Part shown: one piece after another, positions 1 to 7,011 of the stretch
Position numbering within the stretch: position 1 is the first letter of the stretch
Layout: each line of letters begins with the position of its first letter
Virus record (IMG/VR): IMGVR_UViG_3300006163_000013
Location: 1 to 28,971 of that record
Strand: one strand, 5' to 3'
Length of the DNA stretch: 28,971 bases
From: a virus
Program-made: the position numbers and the translations under genes
The notes under the pieces: model-generated
Database searches by the model: none
What the model saw: only the letters and a program-made list of their open reading frames with translations
Told to the model about the DNA's origin: nothing

Positions 1-140
1 TAGAAGTGTGCAGGGGGTCCCCCAGGGCCTCCCCAGGGCGCAGAACCCCAGGGAGAGCCCTTTCCGGCCTCCAGACCTGGGGTTTTAATAGGCCGGGGGC
101 CCAGGTTTGGGGTCTGGGCCCCCGGCAAGGGTGAGGTAGT
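1..140. other. GC-rich non-coding end with CCCCAGGG repeats
   Basis: No minus-strand ATG or GTG start is available in the first 91 bases, so I see no gene here. The stretch is packed with short G/C runs: CCCCAGGG occurs at 20-27, 31-38 and 46-53, GGGGGTCCCCC is self-complementary at 13-23, and a perfect hairpin lies at 92-126. It follows the last gene of the leftward transcript and looks like an untranslated structured tail. Confidence 0.5.
92..126 (-). terminator. GC hairpin after the last gene
   Basis: A 13-bp perfect stem, GCCGGGGGCCCAG paired with CTGGGCCCCCGGC, has a 9-base loop. It lies 14 bases past the stop of the gene at 141-392. On the minus strand it is followed by CTATTAAAACCCC, not a T run, so it is not a canonical intrinsic terminator. 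It could act as a U-less terminator or an RNA end-protecting structure. Confidence 0.45.
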
Positions 141-392
141 CTAGCGTGGGACGAAGAGCGGGCCCCGGAGCGGCCGATACTCGCAGGTCTGCTCCGTGCG
201 GCCGGTCGGGTCGACCTGGACCCCGGTGAACCGGCACTCCGGGCAGACCCGGCCGCGGAACGTCGTCTTGCCGCCGAGCCGGTGGAGCTTCTCGATGGCG
301 AGCTCGTAGTCCCTCTCTGGCAGGACAGCCTCCAGGAGGACGATCAGTCCGCTCCGCGTGCAGGCCACCGGGACGTCGGCGAAGGCGCTCAC
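141..392 (-). CDS. Small hypothetical protein
   Basis: This 83-residue protein of unknown function starts at a GTG that overlaps the TGA of the upstream gene (GTGA at 389-392), which implies translational coupling. The C-terminal half carries a CPEC pair (about residues 50-53) and a further Cys (about 70), which may be a partial zinc ribbon. It is the last gene of the run, and a strong GC hairpin follows its TAG. I do not recognise the family. Confidence 0.6.
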   Translation of the reverse strand: MSAFADVPVACTRSGLIVLLEAVLPERDYELAIEKLHRLGGKTTFRGRVCPECRFTGVQVDPTGRTEQTCEYRPLRGPLFVPR

Positions 393-748
393 AGCTTCGA
401 CAGCTCCTCGCCGGAGACGGCCCGGACGGTCTTGACCTCCAGGACCTCGACCTTCGTGATCTCGACGTTCTCGTACTCCTCGCGGTCGAAGTGCTCCTTG
501 ACCCGACGGAGCAGCGCGTCGGCGGTCCCGGCGGAGATCGTGTTCCCCTGGTCGTCGGTCAGCGGATCGTCGACCGAGTGCGTGGTCGTGGTCTCGATCT
601 TCTGGATGCCGGTGCCGATGTACTTGCCCTGCTCATCCTTGGGGAGCTCGATCCCCTGATCGTTCACCAGCAGCGGCCTCGCCGCCGAGTTGAGCATCCC
701 CTTTCGGTACGTCGTCTTTTTGTGGACCACTGCTTGGAACAGCGACAT
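389..748 (-). CDS. Hypothetical protein
   Basis: This 119-residue protein is unrecognised. It is soluble and charged, with no membrane segment. The ATG at 748 is preceded by a very good GGAGGAG Shine-Dalgarno, which supports this start. Unusually, the start lies 116 bases inside the 3' end of the preceding gene (633-1025) in another frame. A later ATG at 697 would shorten the overlap but has a poor ribosome site. Confidence 0.65.
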   Translation of the reverse strand: MSLFQAVVHKKTTYRKGMLNSAARPLLVNDQGIELPKDEQGKYIGTGIQKIETTTTHSVDDPLTDDQGNTISAGTADALLRRVKEHFDREEYENVEITKVEVLEVKTVRAVSGEELSKL

Positions 749-1025
749 TCGACTCCTCCTTCTTCTTCCGTTCCTTCTCCATCGCGGCCATCATGTGCTT
801 CGCCGAGATCGCCGGGCCGTTGAAAACGGCGATCGGTCTGCGCGAGATCACCATCGCCTCGATCACGTCGTCGCCGTTCGACTTCGACTCGGCGAGCAGG
901 AGCGCTCGGTTCTTTGCCGTGAAGACTCCGCCGTTCTGCTCCTCCTCGACCCGCTTCCAGCCGCCGGTCGTGTTGAGCCAGATCTCGAAGTCCTCACGGT
1001 CCTCGGGCTTCCCTTTGCGTCCCAT
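633..1025 (-). CDS. Hypothetical protein with Lys/Glu-rich tail
   Basis: This 130-residue unknown protein starts at the ATG at 1025, five bases after the TAA of the upstream gene, with GGAG 9 bases upstream. The first ~90 residues look like a normal globular protein (W-, F- and I-containing). After a Lys/Glu-rich stretch the last ~39 residues are Gly/Ala/Pro-rich and overlap the next gene, so they may be coding only because no stop happens to occur. Longer readings of the frame upstream of 1025 are antisense-like and rejected. Confidence 0.55.
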   Translation of the reverse strand: MGRKGKPEDREDFEIWLNTTGGWKRVEEEQNGGVFTAKNRALLLAESKSNGDDVIEAMVISRRPIAVFNGPAISAKHMMAAMEKERKKKEESNVAVPSSGPQKDDVPKGDAQLGGEAAAGERSGDRAPQG

Positions 1026-1030
1026 GGTCG

Positions 1031-1351
1031 TTACTCCGACGACGGACGCTTCGAGCGTCCGCGCCCCCGGCCGAACGGTCCGTGCTCGACCGGCGTCTCG
1101 GTCGGCTCTTCCGGCTGCTCCTGAGCCGTCTCGTCGATCTCCGGCGGCCTGATGGCCTCCGGATCCGGCGAGAACTCGCCGACCGGGATCCACACCATCG
1201 GCTTCGAGTGATCGACGTCCCAGGAAGCGAACAGCCCTTCGTCGCCGTCCTTCCGGTACGCCAGGATCGAGCCGTCCTCCGGCTCGGCGCCCTCGACCAG
1301 TCGCTGGCCGGGCAGCGGCTGCAGAAGAACCTGAATACCCGGATTCGTCAT
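1031..1351 (-). CDS. Hypothetical acidic protein
   Basis: This 106-residue unrecognised protein starts at the ATG at 1351, which has an excellent GAGGAGGG Shine-Dalgarno. The N-terminal ~70 residues look folded (ILAYRKDG and FASWDVD segments). The remainder is Pro/Glu-rich and ends in a basic GRGRGRSKR stretch, suggesting a disordered tail. The 115 bases upstream hold a GC hairpin and an AT-richer leader. Confidence 0.65.
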   Translation of the reverse strand: MTNPGIQVLLQPLPGQRLVEGAEPEDGSILAYRKDGDEGLFASWDVDHSKPMVWIPVGEFSPDPEAIRPPEIDETAQEQPEEPTETPVEHGPFGRGRGRSKRPSSE

Positions 1352-1426
1352 GTCGCCCTCCTCTTGCTTGAAGAATGATCGTAAACGAAGTACAGTGAAC
1401 TAGCGCCTAAGTTACCCTCTCTCTTC
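1352..1426 (-). other. AT-richer leader upstream of the last four genes
   Basis: This spacer between the 1427-1462 hairpin and the gene starting at 1351 is noticeably AT-richer than its surroundings. It contains TACGAT as a possible -10 box on the minus strand, but I find no well-placed -35 match, so a promoter is only possible. Confidence 0.25.
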
Positions 1427-1462
1427 GGTCCCGGGACGCCGTGAAACCGGCGCCCCGGGACC
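1427..1462 (-). terminator. Strong GC hairpin after gene 1467-1910
   Basis: A 15-bp stem with one mismatch (arms GGTCCCGGGACGCCG and CGGCGCCCCGGGACC) has a 6-base loop and begins four bases after the TAG of the upstream gene. No T run follows on either strand. Its placement four bases after a stop is the same as for the hairpin at 15,200-15,241. Confidence 0.5.
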
Positions 1463-1466
1463 ACCC

Positions 1467-1910
1467 CTAAGTGGTCACCAGATTCGCGTCCAGGTACGTC
1501 ATCAGGGATTCCTTCGACTCGTGGACGCGCGTCTCGTTCCGTGGCTCCTTGTACAGGACCGGATCCTGCGAGGTCAGCTGCACCGCACGCTGGACGAAGT
1601 CCGGGAACATCACCTTGAAGGCATCGCGGACCTTCTCGCGATCGGCGCTGCCCTTCCAGTCGTCGCCGACCTCGGAGTCCCGGAACGACCGCAGGACGGC
1701 GCCGATGCCGTCGATCATCTTGTCGACGATCTCGTCGGGCTCCATCCCCTCGAACGGGCTCGGCGCCGGACCGATCGCAGGCTGCAGGTCCTGCTTCGGT
1801 GTCTCCTGGAGCACGGTCACGTATCCGTTGTCGAGCTTCGTCACGGTGACGACGAGGCTCGGCCGGGAAACGTGATGTCCTACGTACGCCGATTCCGCTG
1901 GATTGAACAT
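1467..1910 (-). CDS. Hypothetical protein
   Basis: This 147-residue protein of unknown function has an ATG at 1910 preceded by GGAGAAGG, ten bases after the TAA of the upstream gene. The N-terminal ~35 residues (VVTVTKLDNGYVTVLQE) read as beta strands. The middle is acidic and helical. There are no Cys clusters, which is unlike its zinc-binding neighbours. A strong GC hairpin follows the stop, so this may end a transcript segment. Confidence 0.65.
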   Translation of the reverse strand: MFNPAESAYVGHHVSRPSLVVTVTKLDNGYVTVLQETPKQDLQPAIGPAPSPFEGMEPDEIVDKMIDGIGAVLRSFRDSEVGDDWKGSADREKVRDAFKVMFPDFVQRAVQLTSQDPVLYKEPRNETRVHESKESLMTYLDANLVTT

Positions 1911-1920
1911 TTCCTTCTCC

Positions 1921-2409
1921 TTACTCGTCGCACTCGTGAGCCTTGAGGCACTTCATACAGAGCGGCTTCTCGCAGCCGATGCACTTCGAGATCGCGTTCT
2001 TCCCGCAGCTGCAGGCGTAGCCGACGTTGTGCCGCGGCTGCCCGGACGCGGGCTGCAGGCCGACGCCCAGGATGCCGCCGATCTGCTTCAGGACCTCCGG
2101 CAGATTGAGGGGGCCTGGGGCGTTGTGCTGGATGTTCCTGGTCCTAGGCGCCTGTCCCTTGATGTTCTCCTCGACGGTCAGGTTGTACTGGCTCTGGAAC
2201 GTCTGGCCCATCATGAGCGGCCGGACGCGTGCCCGGATCGGATCGTCGTACTTCTGGACGCAGTCCAGGCACATACAGAGCGGGCAGACCTTCTCCGCAT
2301 AGGCGCCGGTCTGGCGGTCCTGGATGAAGCACTTCTTCGGGCTGTCGTGATGCGGATTCTGACAGAGCTGGCACTGCATGATGATCGACTCGCCGAAGCT
2401 GCCGGTCAT
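1921..2409 (-). CDS. Cys-rich zinc-finger protein
   Basis: This 162-residue protein has two metal-binding-like regions. The N-terminal half carries CQLC (residues 13-16) and CPLCMCLDC (about 42-50). The C-terminus (about 133-160) has CSCG, CIGC, CMKC and HEC in close succession, resembling a treble-clef or B-box-like finger. The middle contains a segment rich in Q/N/P. The ATG overlaps the upstream stop by four bases (ATGA). The C-terminal finger shares the local motif GKNAISKC with QKSAISMC in the protein at 27,033-27,551. Its role is unknown; nucleic-acid or protein binding is likely. Confidence 0.7.
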   Translation of the reverse strand: MTGSFGESIIMQCQLCQNPHHDSPKKCFIQDRQTGAYAEKVCPLCMCLDCVQKYDDPIRARVRPLMMGQTFQSQYNLTVEENIKGQAPRTRNIQHNAPGPLNLPEVLKQIGGILGVGLQPASGQPRHNVGYACSCGKNAISKCIGCEKPLCMKCLKAHECDE

Positions 2410-2753
2410 TTCCCCCTCCGGTGGATCTGGCTCTGGATCCGTTTGGCGCGTCGATTTGCCTCACGCTCGGAGTACGGGCCGGTGATCTCGATCGGCTCCA
2501 GCTTCCGGTTCAGGACCATCACGTTGAAGCGGGTCCGGCAACGGTGCTTCCGCTCCTCGTGCGGACAGACCGACGGCACGACCGCGACCAGGACCTTCTG
2601 GAGCGCGGCCTGCATCAGCGGATCCTTGCGTTTGGTCTTCTGGTAGCAGCCGCGGCAGAGCGGACCGAACTTCTCGCTCTCGGTCAGCAGCATCGTCTCG
2701 CAGCTGAAGCAGTACTCCTCGGACGCCTTCATCTTTCTCGTCATGGTTTCCAT
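2406..2753 (-). CDS. Zinc-ribbon protein
   Basis: This 115-residue protein has CFSC (about residues 15-18) and CRGC (about 33-36), forming a four-Cys ribbon. A second Cys/His group, CPHEERKHRC, follows about 30 residues later. The C-terminus is basic (RRAKRIQSQIHRRGK), consistent with nucleic-acid binding. I chose the ATG at 2753, just past the TAG of the ATPase gene; an alternative in-frame ATG lies at 2744. The stop overlaps the next start (ATGA). Function is inferred only from the motifs. Confidence 0.65.
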   Translation of the reverse strand: METMTRKMKASEEYCFSCETMLLTESEKFGPLCRGCYQKTKRKDPLMQAALQKVLVAVVPSVCPHEERKHRCRTRFNVMVLNRKLEPIEITGPYSEREANRRAKRIQSQIHRRGK

Positions 2754-2754
2754 T

Positions 2755-4158
2755 CTACATTTTCCTCAGGACGATCTTCTGTCCGTTGTCCTCGGCGAGC
2801 TGGTTCCGGAGGATCCAGCCGATGTAGTCGTACGAGGTCGTCCTGGCGACTCCGGCGATCGTGGCGAGCTGAGCGCGGGTCGCCTCTCCGTTCTCGATCA
2901 GATGCTCCAGCATCTTCTTCATGCCGACCTTCGGGGCCTTCTCGAGCCAGACGAGCCAGGAGCTGCGGTCCGCGACGCTGGACTTCTCGGCGCCGAGATT
3001 CTCGAAGAGCGCTCGAAGCGAATCGTACTGAGGCCGGAGCGTCTCCCGGACCACGCTGAGACGACGCTCGGCGCTCTGCGCGGCCCGACGCTCGTTCGCC
3101 AGCTGCTCGTGGAGCTGCTGGACCTTCTGCTTCAGGTTCTCGTTCTCGGCGACCAGGGCGAAGTGCTGTGGATCCGGGATCCGGACCTCCGGCTTCAGCT
3201 TTTCCGGCTTCGACTTCTCCGGCTTCGGGCCGGGGACCGGCGCCAACGTCTTCGTGAGTTCCCGCTTCGCGCGGTCAACGAAGGCCGCCATGTCGCCGAG
3301 CTTGATCGCGCCCTTGTTCAGACCGATCTTCTGCATCTCGCGCGGGTGAAGTGTCCGGCGCTTCCGGAAGAGGAACTTCTCGAAGCGTTCCTCGCCAGGA
3401 GACCAGTACCACGCCTCGCCGGGCTTGAGCGAACCAAGCTCCTTGAAGCAGTCGGCGACGCGCTCGTCGATGTCCTTCGCCTCGATCCAGTCCTTGATCG
3501 TATCCCGATCCTTCTTGTGCGTGATCCCCATGACGATCAGAGCGTCGCACTGCGAGAGGACGTCCTTGTCCATCGTCGCCGGACGCTGGCAGGCCGCCAG
3601 GATCCCGTAACCGTAGTTCCCGCCGATCGTCGCCAGCTGTGAGACAGCGGTCTTACAAACGTTGGCGGCGCCGCCCATAGCCTTCTGAGGAATCAGGACC
3701 GGGCACTCCTCCAGGACGACGAGCGGCGGCGCGTCCGGCTTCGACCGCATGAGCCGATTCGAGAAGTCCGTCATGAACTTCCTGGTAGAGTTCCGCGGCT
3801 CGAAGGCGACGTCGATAACCGAGCAGATCGGCTCGGAGACAAGCAGCTCGGCCATGCGCTCGCCCTGGTCCTTCTCGAACGGGAGGTCCGCGTGGTTTCC
3901 GCCGATGATGACGACCTCGAGCCCGGACGGACGGCCATCCGGTAGAACCCGAAGACCCCAGAGATTGTTCGCCGGGTCGACCGCGATGAAGGGTCGGCCG
4001 AGCTGGGCCATGTCCTCCAGGATGTCGCCCAGGCCGTACGTCTTCCCCTTCTTCGACTGCGCCAGCAGCGCGATCTTCCGATCGCTCAAATCCTCCGGAA
4101 GATGGAACGGACCGTGTCCATGTCTCCCAAAGACTGTTCCGATCTCCAGTACGGGCAT
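2755..4158 (-). CDS. HerA/DUF87-like P-loop ATPase with winged-helix tail
   Basis: This 467-residue ATPase of the HerA/FtsK superfamily probably forms a ring-shaped motor on DNA. The P-loop is AQSKKGKT (residues 33-40), which lacks the usual first Gly. A DPANN motif lies at 61-65. The Walker B is LVVLEE (146-151), with Glu where Asp is usual, and the conserved QRP is at 191-193 followed by a DxDVLSQCD stretch. After a Pro/Lys linker (~305-330) comes a coiled coil (~333-380), then a winged-helix-like domain (~412-465) with a likely HTH around LATIAGVARTTSYDYI. The start at 4158 has AAGGAG upstream. It lies directly downstream of a tyrosine recombinase. Possible roles are DNA translocation, packaging or defence-related processing; the specific role is unknown. 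Confidence 0.8.
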   Translation of the reverse strand: MPVLEIGTVFGRHGHGPFHLPEDLSDRKIALLAQSKKGKTYGLGDILEDMAQLGRPFIAVDPANNLWGLRVLPDGRPSGLEVVIIGGNHADLPFEKDQGERMAELLVSEPICSVIDVAFEPRNSTRKFMTDFSNRLMRSKPDAPPLVVLEECPVLIPQKAMGGAANVCKTAVSQLATIGGNYGYGILAACQRPATMDKDVLSQCDALIVMGITHKKDRDTIKDWIEAKDIDERVADCFKELGSLKPGEAWYWSPGEERFEKFLFRKRRTLHPREMQKIGLNKGAIKLGDMAAFVDRAKRELTKTLAPVPGPKPEKSKPEKLKPEVRIPDPQHFALVAENENLKQKVQQLHEQLANERRAAQSAERRLSVVRETLRPQYDSLRALFENLGAEKSSVADRSSWLVWLEKAPKVGMKKMLEHLIENGEATRAQLATIAGVARTTSYDYIGWILRNQLAEDNGQKIVLRKM

Positions 4159-4178
4159 ACCTATCTCCTTCTTCTTCC

Positions 4179-4976
4179 CTACCTGAGTTTTCCCATGAGT
4201 CCGACGACCTTCTCCTGTTCGGTGTGGACGTAGATCTTCGCCAGCTCCAGCGACGACCAGCGAAGCTGCTTCCGGACGTAGTTGAAGTCGAACCCGGCGG
4301 CGATCAGGCGGCTCGCCCTGGTGTGCCGCATGATGTGGACGAGCCCGGCGCGGTCCGGCTTCACCTTATCGAGGATCTTCTCGAAGACGTGCTGGAAAGT
4401 CCTCTTGGCGATCGGGAAGAGGAGTTCGTCGGCGTCGAGCTTCTTGATCCAGACGAGCAGCTCCTTCGCGAGCGTCCCGCTGTTGTCCAGGTCGACCGGC
4501 AAGAGGGGATGACCCGCCTTCTTCAGCGTCGGCATCCGGATGATCGAGATCGGCCCAGGCCGGATCTCGATGTTTCGCTTCCGGACGAGCAGCGTCTCGC
4601 CGCATCTGGCGCCGGTCTCGAGCGTGAAGCGGATCGCGATGCCGTAGAGGGCTTCGACCTCGTAGGTCTTCTTCAGCGTCTTCCGATACTCCTCGTCGTT
4701 CAAGAATTTCCTGGAGTCGATTTCCGCCGTGATCATCGACGAGGCGCTGCCCTTCGTCCACTGGCTTCGACAGCACTTCTCGACGCAGACGATCAACTTG
4801 TCCTTCCGACCTGGGATCTGGAGCGTCTTCCGCTGGCAGACGTGGTCCGGAGAGGTGCAGGTCCTGGCGCGATCGCGGCCGAGCGTGTAGCGTGCCTTGA
4901 ACGGCTTCGAGCAGACGTGACAGACCGCGTCGATGCAGTAGTCAGGGTCCTGGGGCGGTTCCTTCTTCTTTTTCAT
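4179..4976 (-). CDS. Tyrosine recombinase/integrase with Cys-rich N-terminus
   Basis: This 265-residue site-specific recombinase retains the catalytic signature: Arg124 in TGARCGE, a likely beta-hairpin Lys at 152-153, HIMRHTR (His214, Arg217), Trp240 in LRWSS at the His/Trp position, and the nucleophile Tyr249 in KIYVHT. In place of a normal core-binding N-terminus it has about 75 residues with eight Cys (14, 19, 22, 40, 47, 64, 68, 69), suggesting one or two zinc ribbons that bind DNA. The ATG overlaps the upstream stop (ATGA). No attachment site could be identified beside it. It could integrate the element, resolve dimers or invert segments. Confidence 0.85.
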   Translation of the reverse strand: MKKKKEPPQDPDYCIDAVCHVCSKPFKARYTLGRDRARTCTSPDHVCQRKTLQIPGRKDKLIVCVEKCCRSQWTKGSASSMITAEIDSRKFLNDEEYRKTLKKTYEVEALYGIAIRFTLETGARCGETLLVRKRNIEIRPGPISIIRMPTLKKAGHPLLPVDLDNSGTLAKELLVWIKKLDADELLFPIAKRTFQHVFEKILDKVKPDRAGLVHIMRHTRASRLIAAGFDFNYVRKQLRWSSLELAKIYVHTEQEKVVGLMGKLR

Positions 4977-5245
4977 TTCCTAAGGATAGTCGCGTACCCT
5001 GGAGTGTTCTCGCCCATGTAGGCGCCGATGACGTTGAACTCGAAGTACTCTTCGGCGCCCTCCCGGCCCATGCCGTCGCGCTTCATCAAGATCTCGATAC
5101 ACTTCTTCCGATCGTAGAGAGCGATCGTCCGGTTGAAGATCTGCACGTAGCCCACCAGGGCGTCCTCGAAGCCATCAGCCAGGAGCGCCTCGTCGTTGGC
5201 GCTCGAGAGCTCCTCCTGGATCTCCTTGAATTTCTCGTCGACCAT
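4973..5245 (-). CDS. Conserved small phage protein, function unknown
   Basis: This 90-residue protein resembles a small protein family common in phages and bacteria. The recognisable core is an ALYDRKKCIEIL segment followed by RDGM, GAEEYFEFNVIGAYMG and GENTP. The start ATG at 5245 overlaps the TGA of the sigma-factor gene (TGATG), with a GGAG site upstream. An earlier in-frame ATG at 5278 would sit inside the sigma gene and is less likely. The family has no function that I know of. Confidence 0.75.
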   Translation of the reverse strand: MVDEKFKEIQEELSSANDEALLADGFEDALVGYVQIFNRTIALYDRKKCIEILMKRDGMGREGAEEYFEFNVIGAYMGENTPGYATILRK

Positions 5246-5730
5246 CACTCCGCCTTTACGTACTCGATGAATCGCCATAGACGCTCCTTCGCGCGGAAGA
5301 ACCTCGTGAGGACGGTGTTGAGCTTGGTCCTGGTCCGCTTCGCGATCTCCGGGAACGGCAGCTGGTCGACGATCCGAAGGGTTACGATCCGGCGCCAGCC
5401 CCTCGGAAGCTTCGCGACGACCTCATCGAAGACCTTCATCGCCTCCCTTGAGACGGCCTCCGCGAAGGCGCTCCTGGCCGCCTGCTCGTGGCAGATCTCC
5501 AGGTAGGCGTTCTCGTTCTGGTGGTGTCGGAGCCAAGTGATCGCGGAGTTTCGGACAGCCATCTTCAGGTACGCTGCGATCTTCGACTTCGGAACCTTCA
5601 ACGGATCAATCCGCTGGGCGCACTTCGAAATCGCGTCGGCGACGACAAGGTCGGCCGCGCCGCTGTCCTTTGTGATCGATCGAGCGTACGTGTGAAGCCG
5701 GAACTGGACGAGGGGCGTCACGACGGCCAT
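5245..5730 (-). CDS. ECF-like RNA polymerase sigma factor
   Basis: This 161-residue protein has the two-domain layout of group IV sigma factors. A sigma-2-like helical region (~5-75) contains AADLVVADAISKC and the helix ending KSKIAAYLKMAVRNSAITWLR. After a short linker a sigma-4-like HTH (~102-155) contains KLPRGWRRIVTLRIVDQLPF and PEIAKRTRTKLNTVLTRFFR. It would direct host RNA polymerase to its own promoters or alter host transcription. The start at 5730 overlaps the upstream stop (TGATG). The longer in-frame extension to 5964 is antisense to the upstream gene and is rejected. No anti-sigma gene is adjacent. Confidence 0.75.
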   Translation of the reverse strand: MAVVTPLVQFRLHTYARSITKDSGAADLVVADAISKCAQRIDPLKVPKSKIAAYLKMAVRNSAITWLRHHQNENAYLEICHEQAARSAFAEAVSREAMKVFDEVVAKLPRGWRRIVTLRIVDQLPFPEIAKRTRTKLNTVLTRFFRAKERLWRFIEYVKAE

Positions 5731-6281
5731 CACGGCGTCGCTCCCCCGCCAGAGGCAAAAGGGGCGGAGACCGGACCTCCGGCGGCCTGCAGCTTCTCCA
5801 CCTCGACGATTGCGGCGTCCAGGCCGCGGATCTCGGCTTCGAGCGTCGCCTTCCTGGCCCGCATGGCGGCCAGCGAGAGCTCGTAGACCTGGGACGGCGT
5901 CGGCGGGACGGCGAGGACCGGCCGCGAGCGCTTCTTCGGCGCCACGTACGGCTTCCCGTCGCACTCAGCGACATGCTTTTCGAACTTCTTTCCGAGCTTC
6001 AGGTACGGCTTCCCGCACTTCAAGCAGATCCCGGCGGGTCCAGCGGTCGGCTCCGGGATCGAGATCGGAACGAACGCCGTCCTGGGGCCCGTCGAGGTCT
6101 GCGCTCCCGGATCCGGCAGCGACGACGGCAGCGGCGTCGACCAGAAGGTCTCCCCGCAGAAGGAGCATTCGAAGCGCTGCTTGTCGGCGTCTCGAACGAG
6201 CGGTATGCAGGAGTTCCGCTTGCAGCGCGGGCACGTCGGCGTGATCGCGGCGGTGCTGTTTGCCACTCTCTCTTCTCCCAT
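5730..6281 (-). CDS. Double zinc-finger protein with C-terminal helix
   Basis: This 183-residue protein has two metal-binding modules. A four-Cys ribbon near the N-terminus has CPRC (17-20) and CSFC (39-42). A C2HC-type finger (CLKC, then H and C about 20 residues later, ~86-107) follows a Pro/Ser/Thr linker. The C-terminus (~133-168) is a probable coiled coil, followed by a flexible Gly/Pro tail. A GTG at 6266 with GGGAG upstream is an alternative start. It is coupled to the sigma factor by TGATG, so it may belong to the same regulatory unit; that is inference. Confidence 0.65.
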   Translation of the reverse strand: MGEERVANSTAAITPTCPRCKRNSCIPLVRDADKQRFECSFCGETFWSTPLPSSLPDPGAQTSTGPRTAFVPISIPEPTAGPAGICLKCGKPYLKLGKKFEKHVAECDGKPYVAPKKRSRPVLAVPPTPSQVYELSLAAMRARKATLEAEIRGLDAAIVEVEKLQAAGGPVSAPFASGGGATP

Positions 6282-6321
6282 CCCCGGTCACTTCGGTTCA
6301 GGGGGAAGTGTAACACCGCTT

Positions 6322-6345
6322 TGCACAGTTGTCCACTACTGTGCC
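6322..6345 (-). repeat. Divergent copy (G) of the 24-base junction element
   Basis: The minus strand reads GGCACAGTAG, then four bases, then ACAACTGTGC and A. The arms GCACAGT and ACTGTGC form a 7-bp stem. It begins just after the TGA of the gene at 6347-6538 and matches the 12-14 kb copies in length, first seven bases and overall symmetry. No T run follows, so it is not a standard terminator. Confidence 0.45.
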
Positions 6346-6346
6346 A

Positions 6347-6538
6347 TCAATTTTTCACGGATCTTTTCAGAAAAAGGACTGGTTGTGAATCGAGCGGCAG
6401 GACGCTGATCTCCTTGGCGTCGTACAGACCGTCCCAGGAGCTCGGCACCAGCTTCCCGTCTTTGAACTTGAAGTATTTCGGCCCACGAGCGCTGTTATGC
6501 TCGCAGGGGGTTTGCTTCTTACAGATCGAGCAAATCAT
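6347..6538 (-). CDS. Small zinc-ribbon-like protein
   Basis: This 63-residue protein begins MICSICKK, with CSIC at 3-6 and a further Cys-His at 13-14 (PCEH), a small metal-binding knuckle. The remainder has a basic FKFKDGK segment. The ATG at 6538 lies two bases after the TAA of the upstream gene. The longer frame upstream is antisense-like. The base composition around 6.3-7.1 kb is AT-richer than most of the window. Confidence 0.55.
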   Translation of the reverse strand: MICSICKKQTPCEHNSARGPKYFKFKDGKLVPSSWDGLYDAKEISVLPLDSQPVLFLKRSVKN

Positions 6539-6540
6539 TA

Positions 6541-6729
6541 TTAGGCGACGCGCTTCAGGCCGCCGGTCTTGTGGCGTACGGTCGTTCCGTCTCGAGGACG
6601 CTGCTGGATCGGCCTCCACGCCTTGAACTTGTCAACGAACCGAGGGACGCGCGGAGCGGCGCCGTTTTCCCAGCGATGCCACCAGTAGGTTCCGAACCAC
6701 GGGTCTACCTGCTTCGTGTTGATGTGCAT
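6541..6729 (-). CDS. Small basic hypothetical protein
   Basis: This 62-residue basic protein is rich in Trp (WFGTYWWHRW near the N-terminus) and ends in HKTGGLKRVA. The ATG at 6729 has only a weak ribosome site, so the start is uncertain. It sits tightly between two small genes on the same strand. No family is recognised. Confidence 0.5.
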   Translation of the reverse strand: MHINTKQVDPWFGTYWWHRWENGAAPRVPRFVDKFKAWRPIQQRPRDGTTVRHKTGGLKRVA

Positions 6730-6753
6730 CTAATCGTCCGCAGAGAAGATTAC

Positions 6754-7011
6754 CTAGACCTCGAAAAAGCCGGTACGACTTGCGGTAGCCACACCGAACA
6801 CGAACGGATTTCCGTTCCCGTCGACACGGATTTCACCGACGCTATACGTTTCTCCGTTCACCGATGACTTGATGAGCGCCTGATCAGTCGCGATCTTTCT
6901 TGACCTGTGGCGGGAGATGAGTCGTCTAGAGCGGCTATGTATAAGGAGCCATTTGTTCTTCGGAATACGGCCATCCGAAGTTAGAAGCGCGACGGCGGGG
7001 TCTTCGCTCAT
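6754..7011 (-). CDS. Hypothetical protein
   Basis: This 85-residue protein starts at the ATG at 7011, with AGAGAGG five bases upstream. The frame continues upstream to 7194, but that part is Arg/Ser/Pro-rich and crosses a structured gap and the previous gene, so it is rejected. The N-terminal half is basic (SRSRRLISRHRSRK), and the C-terminal half looks like beta strands (YSVGEIRVDGNGNPFVFGVA). Function is unknown. Confidence 0.55.
   Translation of the reverse strand: MSEDPAVALLTSDGRIPKNKWLLIHSRSRRLISRHRSRKIATDQALIKSSVNGETYSVGEIRVDGNGNPFVFGVATASRTGFFEV

Noticed and set aside
5245-5964. 239-codon version of the sigma factor
   Set aside because: The N-terminal ~78 residues are a shadow of the upstream zinc-finger gene. 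The ATG at 5,730 with TGATG overlap is preferred.
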